In this document: positions 45,101 through 53,586 of the stretch, in pieces
How positions within the stretch are numbered: position 1 is the stretch's first letter
Layout: every line of letters starts with the position of its first letter
Origin: Akkermansiaceae bacterium
GTDB taxonomy: Bacteria; Verrucomicrobiota; Verrucomicrobiia; Verrucomicrobiales; Akkermansiaceae
DNA length: 64,000 bases
Assembly (NCBI GenBank): GCA_905181965.1
Contig: CAJIZY010000014.1
Coordinates: 123,281-187,280, forward strand
Direction: 5' to 3'
Position numbers and translations under genes: made by a program
The notes under the pieces: model-generated
The model's database searches: none
What the model was told of the DNA's origin: nothing
What the model saw: the letters and a program-made list of their open reading frames with translations, nothing else

Positions 45101-47036
45101 ATCCGGTGCCACTCCAGCTTTTTGCAGGCACTGTTCCTGCACCGAAGTTATCGATAATCATGAGTGGGAGGTCGGATTCGTAGTTGACGAGATCTGCGGC
45201 GAGCCGGATGAAGTTTTCACCAGAAATTGGTCCAGCGACTCCTTCTCTGAGGGCGATGGCACGAAGATGACTGGTGCTAGTCAGGTTGATGGCTGAGGAG
45301 TAAAGGATTCCATTGTCGGTCGAGGGAGTTGATCCATCGGTGGTATAATAAATCGATGCACCCGCTGTTTCGGTGGCGAGAGAAAGATTGAGAGGTTCCG
45401 AAAATGTACGGCTGTTGAGGGAGAAGGTGACCGCGGAGGGTGGTGGTATCGAAGCATCGTTTAGTTGACCGGGAGTTGGGTTGCCAAGAACGCGAGAGGT
45501 AGACAAATCTCCTCTCAGAATTCCGTAAGAAACATCCTCATCAAGGGCTGGATAAGTGGGGGCGAATTCCTGAAGGAGTATTGATCCGCTGGCGGTTACG
45601 AGAGCCAAATATTCACCACCAGCGCTAAGCTTAAAGTTCGTATGGATTTCCCCAGCTGGCCCGGCCGCACCCTTGCCTGAAGCAAAAATAATAGTTCGTT
45701 CTCCCGGAGCGAGGGGAAGCCGCGGAAATGACCATTTGGTGAGATCTGATGAGTCCTCGGTGAGGAAGTAGGAACTTAGATCGACGCTGGAAGCGGTTGG
45801 ATTGAAGATTTCAATCCAGTCAGAAAATTCGCCGTCTCCGTCTTGTAGGCCTGTTTCATTAGCGGCCATGAATTCTGAAATGACTGGATGATCTGCGACC
45901 ATTGCTACCATAATTTTGATTTCTGAAGTTTTTGAGCCAGAGGAATTTGCGGTAGTCAAAGTGTATGTGGTAGTCCCACTGGGAGAAAGTATGACAGACC
46001 CATCACCATCGCTCGTTTGGGCACTCACGTCGCCGGGTGCGGGAGTAATTTCCCATGCATCAGCAAATTTCGTCGACCACCTTAGGGTGACGCTCTCGCC
46101 TGCATTGATCGTGATACGATCGGAGATGAAAGAGGTGATTTGTGGCACTGGATTTACAGTGACAACGACATTTTGAGTGGATGTTCCATCTTCATTGGAG
46201 GCACTTAGAGTGTAGGTTGTTGTCGAGGGCGGGAAGACGAGGAGTTGACTTTGTCCGGTAACATTTACGCCGTTGATCGAGAGTGAGGTAGCATCTGTCA
46301 CAGACCAATTAAGGGTAGAACTTCCTGGCGCAAGGAAGGCCTCGGGCGATGCCGTAAAGGAATTGATGGTAGGAGGTTCGGGAACATCGTTGTAGGCATT
46401 GGAATGTCTTTCGATGTCTTCAGAGGTTAGCGCTTCATTGTAAATAGTGACGCGATGAATAGTCCCAACCATTCCTTCGTTACCGGCCGCCGAATTGTTC
46501 CCAAGAAGGCCGTTACCGGTCGGCATGTTGAAGCTGCTTGCTACCGCGGTGTTTTGTCCGACGAGTGTTCCATCGAGGTAGAGGTCCATTCGCCCGTCAC
46601 CGTCCCAGACATAGGCAACGTGGGTTGCCTCGGTCGGAGAAAGAACAAGTGGGCTGAACGTATAATCAGCTACTCCTCCCTGTGTGAAGCCGAGTTGCCC
46701 GGTGTCGCTCCACTGTTCGTAGCGCAGGCTACTTGAAGAATTTGATCCGACAGCGAGATAACCATCTCGCCCTCCGGCTACGGGATCGCCCTCGACGATA
46801 AATTCGAAAGTCGATTCACCGCTGATTACTCCAAAGTTAAAGGCAAAGCTATTTGAACCATTGAGAGTGGTGGCTGAAGTAAGCTTCGAAATCGATATAG
46901 GCCCTCCTCCAATTTCATCGGCAGCAAGAGATTGATCATAAAGCTTGAGGCTAGCCTTCGAAGAAAGTCCGGAGCCGAATACGAGTGAGATAATCAATAA
47001 AGGGAAAAAGGGGGACCTGAAAAATAAAGGGTGCAT
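42111..47036 (-). CDS. Giant secreted CotH-kinase protein with LamG, Ig-like and lamin-tail domains
   Basis: 1641 residues. In order: a signal peptide; a LamG domain (about 30-215) that is a diverged relative of the neighbouring LamG repeats; two short Ig-like domains (about 220-375; FLAPGSSTLNWSVTDATSL); a lamin-tail domain (ISEFMAANETGLQDGDGEFS); a chitobiase/HexA C-terminal-like module (TETAGASIYYTTDGSTPS). Then a CotH-type kinase domain from about 610 to 1000 (SRTGIRGRGAFSSTWSQKPY, EFDKLTEDGTEGGWLLGLNR, AWDYNWSSYYVGG). Next a second chitobiase-like module, a galactose-binding-like module (MKYDDGFVAYLNGVLIAS) and a second lamin-tail domain precede the C-terminal comparison domain. CotH homologues phosphorylate proteins; extracellular versions such as this are common in Verrucomicrobia, with unknown targets. 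Confidence 0.92.
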   Translation of the reverse strand: MHPLFFRSPFFPLLIISLVFGSGLSSKASLKLYDQSLAADEIGGGPISISKLTSATTLNGSNSFAFNFGVISGESTFEFIVEGDPVAGGRDGYLAVGSNSSSSLRYEQWSDTGQLGFTQGGVADYTFSPLVLSPTEATHVAYVWDGDGRMDLYLDGTLVGQNTAVASSFNMPTGNGLLGNNSAAGNEGMVGTIHRVTIYNEALTSEDIERHSNAYNDVPEPPTINSFTASPEAFLAPGSSTLNWSVTDATSLSINGVNVTGQSQLLVFPPSTTTYTLSASNEDGTSTQNVVVTVNPVPQITSFISDRITINAGESVTLRWSTKFADAWEITPAPGDVSAQTSDGDGSVILSPSGTTTYTLTTANSSGSKTSEIKIMVAMVADHPVISEFMAANETGLQDGDGEFSDWIEIFNPTASSVDLSSYFLTEDSSDLTKWSFPRLPLAPGERTIIFASGKGAAGPAGEIHTNFKLSAGGEYLALVTASGSILLQEFAPTYPALDEDVSYGILRGDLSTSRVLGNPTPGQLNDASIPPPSAVTFSLNSRTFSEPLNLSLATETAGASIYYTTDGSTPSTDNGILYSSAINLTSTSHLRAIALREGVAGPISGENFIRLAADLVNYESDLPLMIIDNFGAGTVPAKSWSGTGSGVQQVARQNAVWATFDRNETTGLASLTDPPQMISRTGIRGRGAFSSTWSQKPYSMEVWDENGEEKEVNVLGMPAHSDWVLYYPDTDRNKDPSMMFNTFMYELSNNMGRYAARIRWVEAFVNTNGGALSLADRRGVYAIFEKVSRGEGRLEFDKLTEDGTEGGWLLGLNRMDSIPVGGYPTENGSTRPQLFHTRGPNRVSQTSANSAGGGDDIPRQSNGFLNFDNPNGYRITPTQRSAIEDWFATFEDVLYDDAQWLDPVDGYQKYLDAEDFVEYFIFNNLSRNGDGMLISMFPWKGDDDKLRMGPAWDYNWSSYYVGGGPTGTFRHRGDRLWYRRLFDDPDFEQLYVDRWFYHRDRAMSNTGIESIVNGQAAEIGTTRAIRQGFSNEGSWNSELNTFKNWLTTRADWYDGQFTPRPVYNQNGGEVTGNFIVKFSPPPGTIYYTTDGSDPRRSGGGISSSAIQFEGGVTMTKVVAEGDAVRVTIPTATAPPSGLGWTSALFNDTTWLTGTTGVGYDRVNTYDPHVGLNLDATMDRVNTSAYLRLEFDLTNASSYDVMRLKMKYDDGFVAYLNGVLIASENAPAALVWDSGATAGHSDNEAVNFVTFDVNAHVGELVNGTNVLAVHGLNDGIGSSDFLITPELEVGQSTVSNGLVLNESVLITARTRDGSDWSAPAEAYFLVDTIPASAENLVISEFHYRPADARATELAAGFTDRDDFEFIELMNRGSQTINLSGVKFIDGVTFDFSTAEIRSLDPGARVLIVKNLTAFEERYGNAFSSKIAGEYSGNLSNDGELITLVDATDTNILSFTYNDQSPWPEEPDGDSYTLVLINPVRPPIPEYGDPANWRASASSGGSPGDTGSSNYNDWKIANGLPIPETDADPDRDGRDNLLEYFEGTNPNSSDLASGTIALESLTLEGIANHYIVFRFRRNLTADDVSLAPQISVDLNNWLEGPANIVLHERTRISDTQENLVFRSTAPAGSALQKFGRLKLQLE

Positions 47037-47239
47037 ATCAGAGAGTTAGATTGAGACTCGGGCGATTAAGGTAGTCGAAAATTTGATTGAACGAAAGCAG
47101 GCTTTCCGAGTTGATAGTGGTTTTTAAAAAATGGTTGTAAGAGCGAGTGGCCTAAAGTCTTAGAAGTGTTTTGTTGATGGGTTTCAAACTTCGTAAGGCT
47201 TGAGGTGACTCGTTCGGAATCCTAGGTTAGTTTTCAGAT

Positions 47240-47653
47240 ATGGTGAAAGAAGAACCCCAGTTTGAGGTGGTCCTAAAAATGGTTCTTTGGGATGAAGATC
47301 GGGAAGCGATTTTTCGGAGGCTTAGAGTTAATAAGGTGACGGGTGAACGAGCTGAATTGATCTACCAAGCAGCTCGGGCGGAGCGGGTGAAGAGCCTTCG
47401 AATTGATGGGCTTAAAGGTTTGGGGCTTGGGTTAGCTTGCCTGTCGATCGCGGTGGCTTGTTACTTTGGGTTCCGATTAAATGAACTCGAAGTTAGTCGT
47501 TTTGGAACCGGATTCATAGCTCTACCTCTCCTTCCTTGGTTGCTGGGTTTCTTCGCGGCAATTTTGTTAGCTTTTGGAATTTGGAAGGTGGTTCAGGGCT
47601 CAATTGAAATCCTTTTTGCTTCGATGAAGAAGGGATCGATCGCGGACCGCTAG
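47240..47653 (+). CDS. Small two-helix membrane protein of unknown function
   Basis: 137 residues. A charged N-terminal 55 residues (EDREAIFRRLRVNKVTGERAEL) is followed by two transmembrane helices (LGLGLACLSIAVACYFGF and LPWLLGFFAAILLAFGIWKVV) and a short basic tail. No family is recognised. The N-terminal segment with spaced Arg and Glu residues resembles the start of small verrucomicrobial inner-membrane proteins. It stands alone, with 203 bases of empty sequence before it and 120 after. Confidence 0.65.
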   Translation: MVKEEPQFEVVLKMVLWDEDREAIFRRLRVNKVTGERAELIYQAARAERVKSLRIDGLKGLGLGLACLSIAVACYFGFRLNELEVSRFGTGFIALPLLPWLLGFFAAILLAFGIWKVVQGSIEILFASMKKGSIADR

Positions 47654-47773
47654 TGCGGAGGGACGATTCCGGTGTCACCAGAGCATAAAGAATACTTAAA
47701 AAATCTCAGGTGAGGATTCATCTAAAGGTCCTCTTTACGTTCGGTGATACAGATGGGTTTGAGAGTGGTCTCA

Positions 47774-49125
47774 CTAGAGGACAGGCGCGAATTTTTCTAC
47801 AGCGAGGGTGAGGGCGTCTGCCCCGCCAAGATTGCTAGGGAAAATGACATAAGCGAGACCAGGGTGAAGGGTTTCATTCCCGATCGTCCACACTGGGACG
47901 CCGGGAATAATTTGGCCAAGGACTTGAGCTTGTTTGACTCCGAGTGCATCGGTTGCAATTGCGAACGAGGTGATGGCGCCTTCGGCGACAAGAAACGAAG
48001 GACGTTCTCTGATCCCTTGGACAATATCGATCAGTGCTTGGGAAATGCTATGGGTAATTTTGAGGCCATCTTCGCTATCGAAATTTCTGTGCGAGGTGAA
48101 GAGGACGACATTTTGACCAGAGGTCATGGCGGTCAGGACATCAGCAATCGTGCTCTTGAGGTTGAAGGTAGAGTTAATGATGTCAGGGATACTGAGTTTG
48201 ATTGCGGTGAGAGCAGGTGCGTTTTTTGGTGTAGATTTTAAGGGTGGAACACTAATCGAGTTAAGAGCTAATGATAATCAGACCAATATAACATCATTAA
48301 GAAAATCATTTAATAATATGGCTCAAGAGGTGGACGGGAGGGGATTCCGGCGAGCGATTGCACGAAAGAAGAGGCTGAGCGAATTATGAAGCGGCGATCG
48401 CTTTTGAGGAGGGCAAGGGAGAGAATATTGAGATCTTTCAACGAGGTTGCGTTGACGATGCAGGTCGAGCCATTTGGCAGTTTAGCGAGCTTGGTGGAGA
48501 TGTCTCCAGAGCGAAGATCTGGAAGAGAGAGAGATTGAATATCAAGCGGATCTTTTGATTTCTCGGCGAGATAGTCTGGCAGATAGGAGTGTGAGAATGG
48601 AAAGGCGTTATCTTTGGCGAAGGGGGTGAGATGGACTGGAGTTGCGTTATCCCCTTCGACGATATAATGGGTATCGTTTAAGGTGAGGCATCCACCATTC
48701 GCGGAGAAGGGGATGAAAAGGATTGGGGCCTCCGGGATCTCGAGGGCTTTGCGAAGGGTGTTAGTCTCGAGTGGGAAGTGGCCTCGGAGGTTCGAGTCGG
48801 ATCGCGAGATAATAATGACGTCGTCTTGGAATTCCTTGAGTGTCTCTCCGAGATTTTGATGAAGTTTGGTGGTTTGTTCCTCGTTAAGTGTTCTTGAATT
48901 GGTGAGGAGAAAAAGCACGGGAGGAGCTTCATCAATTGCGTCCTTGATGATGGTTGGTGTCAGGTCGGTGATGACTGGTACATCGAAGAGGGTTTGGGTT
49001 CCGGAAGCTTCATCATCAAGAACTACGATGGTTTTTTTAGATTCAATTAGGAAGTTATGAATTTCCGGAGTGAGATCATCAGAGATTTCAGGTGGGAGGC
49101 CAGAGAGTAATTCGTTCAGAGTCAT
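47774..49125 (-). pseudogene. DUF1537 four-carbon acid sugar kinase, interrupted by a foreign segment
   Basis: From the ATG at 49125 the N-terminal domain reads normally: VVLDDEASGTQTLFDVPVI (nucleotide/substrate site), TNSRTLNE, SRSDSNLRGHFPLE, then SSFVQSLAGIPSRPPL near 48325. The frame then enters AT-rich sequence and stops at 48310. The C-terminal domain is intact from about 48221 down to the stop at 47774: PALTAIKLSIPDIINSTFN, LTAMTSGQNVVLFTSHRNF, ERPSFLVAEGAITSFAIATD and GQIIPGVPVWTIG. The connecting segment of about 25-30 residues (normally GSYVPKTTAQL-like) has been replaced by a secF-like fragment. As written the kinase cannot be made. The family phosphorylates 3-oxo-tetronate and related acid sugars. 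Confidence 0.85.
48222..48322 (+). pseudogene. Orphan internal fragment of secF, SAR11-like
   Basis: On the + strand this AT-rich block of about 100 bases translates as FGVDFKGGTLIELRAND and then ITSLRKSFNNMA. G-x-D-F-x-G-G is the signature of the first periplasmic segment of SecF, and the wording and AT-rich codons resemble marine alphaproteobacterial (SAR11) SecF. Nothing else of secF is present on either side. The block replaces part of the DUF1537 kinase gene, which runs on the opposite strand. It cannot be functional. Confidence 0.78.
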
Positions 49126-49358
49126 GGAGAAGTAGTTTGAAGGACGGGGGGATGCTCTCAAATCGGGCTTGGATGCAAGTTTCGATTGCGCTTGCGGGCC
49201 GCTTGATAACACTTACCAGGTGATGGGAAAGCTTCACGATTGCAAGAGAGAGTCTCGCTGGTCGGATTTGATTCTTGAAGAATGATGGGGTGAAGCAAAA
49301 ATTAGGCGCAACTTTTGAGAGACAGAATGGTTACTAAGTTGTTAGTAAATCCTTACCT

Positions 49359-50726
49359 ATGAAGAATTCGACACTTATTCCTCTATTTTCTCTGACGGCG
49401 GCAGCAGCTTTCGGCTTGGGTTGGTTTGTCCGCCCAGATTCGGGGAGTGATCAGAAAAACTCTTCTGGTCCAGAGTCTGCGGATCGCAAAAGTCGCTTTA
49501 TGACAGGCTCGAGACCGTCTGGAGGTGGAGTCCGTTCTGCTGGCCCGGAATCAGAATTTATCTCTAAATATCTCATGAATGGTTCCATTTCTGGCGAAGA
49601 TATGACCAGCGCCATCAAAGAGATTTCAAAGACCAATGATCCTCTTCTACGCCAGAAGATGTTCGCAGCTTTACTCGAAAACCTTACACCTGAGAATGCT
49701 AGGAGCGCATTCTTAGCTCTCCGCGAGGGACGCCGGGGAGGGCCATTTAGTCGTGGTGGTGAAGACCAAATTCGACTTTTGGCAAATGCTTGGGGCCGAA
49801 TTGATGGCGCGGGAGCAGTGGCGACCTTGAAAGAAATAGCGTCTGAGGAAGGTGAAAATGATCGGGATGATTGGCGTGGCCGTGGAGGGCGTGGTTCTGG
49901 CGCGCTTTCTGGAGTGTTGGCCGGCTGGGCGACTGTGAATGGTGCGGAAGCTTCGGCATACTTGGGTGGTATCGAGGACGAGCGCGAGCAGCGCGGAGCA
50001 GCATTCGGCGTGCTCCAAGGAATGTTGGTGAATGGAGTAGATGAAGCCATGGGATTTGTTCGTAATCTTCCTGACAGTGAAGATAGCGCTCGAACGAAAG
50101 GGTTTTATATGGCGATGGTGACTGATGAGATGCTCGAGCAAGGCCTAGATCAGGCGAAGACTTGGGTTGATACCGTGAAAGAGCCCGAACTAAGAACTGG
50201 TGCTCTTGCCCGGGTGACTATGGAAATCATGAATGAAGACCGCGCGGAAGCTGCGGAGTGGATTGCACAATTTGGTGATGAGGATGCGGCGGCTCCGGCC
50301 GTGAATCGCCTAGCTGATGACTGGGCTGATGAAGATCCGAAGGCCGTCATGGATTGGGCTGAGAATCTTTCAGGGAAGTCAAAGGCCGAGGCTTATGAGG
50401 AGGCGATGCAAAGTTGGGCGCGTCAGGATCCGGCAGCAGCAGGAGAGTATCTATCAAGTCTAAAGGAGTCACCTGAACGTGATGCTGCGGTGGGAGGATA
50501 TGCCACTCGTGTTTCCCGAGAGGATCCAGGGAGTGCGATGGAGTGGGCCAAAACGATTAACGATGAAGGAATCCGGGAGGAGACAATGGTCGATGTGGCT
50601 CGTGATTGGTATCGCAATGATAAGACGGCTGCCGAAGAGTGGATTGCATCGAGCGGTCTTTCCGAGGAAGCGGTAGAATCCATTACGACTCGCCGTGATT
50701 ATGGTCGCGGCGGTCGCGGAAGATAG
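49359..50726 (+). CDS. Membrane-anchored alpha-helical repeat protein with Gly/Arg-rich segments
   Basis: 455 residues. One N-terminal hydrophobic helix (LIPLFSLTAAAAFGLGWFV) is an uncleaved anchor or signal. From about residue 70 the sequence is helical repeats of roughly 30-40 residues with recurring AxxWxxxDPxxAxxWxxxL wording (DDWADEDPKAVMDWAENL, QSWARQDPAAAGEYLSSL, TRVSREDPGSAMEWAKTI, ARDWYRNDKTAAEEWIASS). Two Arg/Gly/Asp-rich stretches occur (about 125-135 and 168-183), and the protein ends RRDYGRGGRGR. Similar repeat proteins are frequent in Verrucomicrobia without assigned role; a scaffold function is likely. No neighbouring gene is obviously linked. Confidence 0.75.
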   Translation: MKNSTLIPLFSLTAAAAFGLGWFVRPDSGSDQKNSSGPESADRKSRFMTGSRPSGGGVRSAGPESEFISKYLMNGSISGEDMTSAIKEISKTNDPLLRQKMFAALLENLTPENARSAFLALREGRRGGPFSRGGEDQIRLLANAWGRIDGAGAVATLKEIASEEGENDRDDWRGRGGRGSGALSGVLAGWATVNGAEASAYLGGIEDEREQRGAAFGVLQGMLVNGVDEAMGFVRNLPDSEDSARTKGFYMAMVTDEMLEQGLDQAKTWVDTVKEPELRTGALARVTMEIMNEDRAEAAEWIAQFGDEDAAAPAVNRLADDWADEDPKAVMDWAENLSGKSKAEAYEEAMQSWARQDPAAAGEYLSSLKESPERDAAVGGYATRVSREDPGSAMEWAKTINDEGIREETMVDVARDWYRNDKTAAEEWIASSGLSEEAVESITTRRDYGRGGRGR

Positions 50727-50847
50727 CATCTGAGCTAAATTCCAGATTAGAAAACTCCAGGGATAGAAAGATCCTAAGACTTTTCTGGATTTGAGGTTGC
50801 TGAAGTTTCTCTCACTTACTGGTTGCTCAGGGCAATATGGAACGGGT

Positions 50848-52002
50848 TTAAAGGTCCACTCTCTTGCCGGTATCAAGGCTTTCGCGGCCACTTTCGAGGA
50901 TGGAAGTGGTAGGCCGCGTCGTTTCTATGGTGGCGAGGGTTTCTCGCTTACCTAGAATGAAGTCGGCGATGCTTTGATAGCCGTAACTGGATTGTCCCGC
51001 AAAGCGACCGTTGGCATCCGGAGTGTATCGGAAAAAGAGAGGGTTGGGTGATTGATATCCACCGGCATCCGAAGCAAAATCATACCCGCGATGAGCCTGG
51101 TCGATTCGGACCTCGCCTTTGTGATGGAGGGCGAAGAATCGTTGCTGTGAATGGACCTCAGCTTTCGCCGCAATCCAGGAGGAGGTATAAACCGCGGTGG
51201 CTTTGGTTCCAGAATTATTCAACCAATCGACCATCAGGGTGATAGAATCCTCGGTGGGTAGACCTTGACTTGTAGCGAAGCCGGTGGAGGAGGAGGCAAT
51301 AACCGAAATAGGACGCGCAAGGCCATCGAGAGCCCAGCAATGAAAGTCAATGTGGTGTGTGTTAAGGTAGTAGGAAATATCAGACGATTTCCCAGCCCAA
51401 TCGCGGAAAGAATCGAGCTGAGATTTGGGCTGTGACATGTAACTAGAGAAGTACGAAAATTCTCCGAGATCCCGCATTTTTTCACGAGCATCCGAGTAAA
51501 TGGGATCCCACCGCTTATGAACTTCCATGGCAATCATGCCCTTCTTTTCACGAGAGATTTCGATCAGTGAGTCATGCTCCTCGATAGTTTTGACGATTGG
51601 TTTTGCAACCAGAACATTGAGCCCCTTACTAGCTGCAGTATATGCCATCTCGTAATGAAGATCGTCTGGTGTAAAGATGATCACGGCATCGCCTGGGTTG
51701 AGCTCTTGCAGGGCGTTTTTCCACGCGTTGGAGTCTTTTTGATCGTCATCTGGAAAGCTCCGGAAGGAAGTGTCCATCTCGTACCGTTCTGCGATGAGTT
51801 GATTGAAATGCGAGCGAACGAGTGGGAACTTGGAACCATTGGATCCGGCGAGGATGATAGCAGACACTAGGCCTCGTTCACGGAGGTCAAAGAGAGTGAG
51901 CGCAACAATCCCCGCGCCTTTGTCTGAGGTGGATTCGGATCCGTGCACAAGCCCGGTGACGTATTCTCCGGTGCCAATGACGAGTACTTTGGGGGCGGGC
52001 AT
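50848..52002 (-). CDS. Gfo/Idh/MocA-family NAD(P)-dependent oxidoreductase
   Basis: 384 residues. The N-terminal Rossmann fold begins PKVLVIGTGEYVTG; the family signature is present as TPDDLHYEMAYTAASKGLNV followed by LVAKP, where the usual EKP is AKP. The C-terminal alpha/beta domain carries DISYYLNTHHIDFHCWALDG, whose His/Asp set is the catalytic region. There is no signal peptide, so it is cytoplasmic. The family acts on sugars, inositols and sugar acids; the exact substrate is unknown. A kinase for acid sugars (DUF1537) lies 1.7 kb away, which would be a sensible partner. It is separated by 7 bases from the upstream pseudokinase gene in the same direction. Confidence 0.92.
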   Translation of the reverse strand: MPAPKVLVIGTGEYVTGLVHGSESTSDKGAGIVALTLFDLRERGLVSAIILAGSNGSKFPLVRSHFNQLIAERYEMDTSFRSFPDDDQKDSNAWKNALQELNPGDAVIIFTPDDLHYEMAYTAASKGLNVLVAKPIVKTIEEHDSLIEISREKKGMIAMEVHKRWDPIYSDAREKMRDLGEFSYFSSYMSQPKSQLDSFRDWAGKSSDISYYLNTHHIDFHCWALDGLARPISVIASSSTGFATSQGLPTEDSITLMVDWLNNSGTKATAVYTSSWIAAKAEVHSQQRFFALHHKGEVRIDQAHRGYDFASDAGGYQSPNPLFFRYTPDANGRFAGQSSYGYQSIADFILGKRETLATIETTRPTTSILESGRESLDTGKRVDL

Positions 52003-52009
52003 GGTGGGT

Positions 52010-53518
52010 TTATTCGATGAGTCTGATTTGTGATTGGCTCGTCAAGACGATGGATAAACGGCTGCTGTTGGCACTCTTTCGCGCCCGCCCTTTAATCTCG
52101 ATCATTTTTCCAATCAGCGATTTGAGATAAGTTTCGTTGAGGCCTGCTTCTGCCTTACTTTTTTCGATCCTTCCCGTGAATTCAGGGGGGGCTGGTTTAA
52201 ATTGGAGATAAAGGGTTTTTCCTGATTGTGATTTGGTCACTTCTTGAACCACCGCACGGACCGGGATCACCTGACCGGCTTCAGTAAATTGTTTCCTAAT
52301 CTGGGGTTCATCATCGATCGTGTAGTAGTCCTGCATGAGGTAGGTGACTATGAGGTCATCAGGATTAACGATTCGAAGAACAGTCGGGGAGGCTAGGAAG
52401 CCCCGTAAGGTGACCTTGTTTCGGAGAGCTGACTTGACCAATTTACCAGACGCGGCTGGTGCTACGGCGCGAATTTCAGAATCGGGAATGATTAGACGTC
52501 CTTGCTCGTCGACTTTTTTGGGCGTCGTTTCAAAAGTGATCCATTTGCCAATTTTGTTATCGAGCGAATAGGGGCTTGTTGGATCGATACGGGCAAATCC
52601 GGCAGAGTTCTTCGGTCGAGCGGTTATCTTAACTTCTGGGGCTTCTTTTTTGGAAGGTTTGATTGAAGCAACGGAATGAGTAAGAGGTTTCTTGATGCTA
52701 GGCGTATTTTTTTTTGGAGCGCTTTCGAGGGTGTTTGGGCTTTTTTCGGTAGTGGGTTCGCGATCACTAAGTTTCCAGCCAAAGTAGCCAACCGCGCTGA
52801 GGATGAGAAGGAGAAGGATTTTGAGTGGAGAAGGCTTGGCAGCCGAAGGAAGAGCAATCGATTGTTCAGGCTGTGATGGAAGCGCTTCGAGCGAAGTGAG
52901 TAAAGACGTGGAGGCTAGTCCGGCCTGACGTCTGAGGTAAGTGGTGAGAGCTTTGTATTTCCCGCGAATATCGACGAGATCAGCCGGATGAATTCCGTGC
53001 GCAAAGGCGGCAAACCACGAATGGTAGTCGATAGAAAAGGTGTCGATAGTTTGTTCTCCCTCGCCGCAGGTCACAATTGATGCCGGGGTGAAGGCGACGG
53101 TCCCTGCTATCGGGCCAAGGGCATTGATGAGCGATTTGGAATAGGCCTGAATCCGAAGAAGCTCCTCTTCGGTCAGGTCGTGATGGCGCACCCGGTCGGT
53201 AAGGGCAACTCCATCCCACCATCGGGCGGCGACCCATGGGTAGCCGTCAACAGGATCGAGTCCCCCGTTCACGACGGACCGGAGGCAGTCATGGTTGAGC
53301 TGCATGAGTTGTGCAAGTGCGCTCTCGAACACTCCGTCCTTTAGCTTCGTTAGGGTTTCGTCATCGTATCTGAGACGCACGAGTGCAAGGGGAATCTGAT
53401 CACGTGTGGTCACGCGGTAAACTACGAGGTTCCCGGTTTGGTGAACGAGATCCTCGATGTGGTAGTCAGGCTGCATCAGAGGGGGCAAAAGGCTGACCGA
53501 CTCTGTCGTTGAAGCCAA
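52010..53518 (-). CDS. Membrane-tethered pseudokinase-like protein with C-terminal beta domains
   Basis: 502 residues from the TTG at 53518, or 488 from the ATG at 53476. Residues about 18-190 follow a Ser/Thr kinase fold: YHIEDLVHQTGNLVVYRV looks like a degenerate glycine loop, ALVRLR stands where VAIK should be (no Lys), and PWVAARWWDGVALTDRV is hinge-like. VAFTPASIV aligns with HRDLKPSNI, and DTFSID lies where DFG is expected. None of the catalytic residues remain. A transmembrane helix (ILLLLILSAVGYFGWKL, about 230-247) and a Lys/Pro/Thr-rich linker lead to two probable OB-like beta domains, one ending KIGKWITFE and one including MIEIKGRARKSANSS. I infer a cytoplasmic pseudokinase sensor coupled to an extracytoplasmic domain. 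No standard family name applies to the whole. Confidence 0.7.
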   Translation of the reverse strand: MASTTESVSLLPPLMQPDYHIEDLVHQTGNLVVYRVTTRDQIPLALVRLRYDDETLTKLKDGVFESALAQLMQLNHDCLRSVVNGGLDPVDGYPWVAARWWDGVALTDRVRHHDLTEEELLRIQAYSKSLINALGPIAGTVAFTPASIVTCGEGEQTIDTFSIDYHSWFAAFAHGIHPADLVDIRGKYKALTTYLRRQAGLASTSLLTSLEALPSQPEQSIALPSAAKPSPLKILLLLILSAVGYFGWKLSDREPTTEKSPNTLESAPKKNTPSIKKPLTHSVASIKPSKKEAPEVKITARPKNSAGFARIDPTSPYSLDNKIGKWITFETTPKKVDEQGRLIIPDSEIRAVAPAASGKLVKSALRNKVTLRGFLASPTVLRIVNPDDLIVTYLMQDYYTIDDEPQIRKQFTEAGQVIPVRAVVQEVTKSQSGKTLYLQFKPAPPEFTGRIEKSKAEAGLNETYLKSLIGKMIEIKGRARKSANSSRLSIVLTSQSQIRLIE

Positions 53519-53586
53519 TCGAAAAGGATAGTGACTTTCATGCTAACTTTCAATGATGACTCCCGTCTCGGTTAATTCGCTCAGGG

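Noticed and set aside
47744..48241. + strand open frame opposite the DUF1537 kinase
   Set aside because: It mirrors the kinase C-terminal domain codons on the minus strand and ends in the SecF scrap in another frame.
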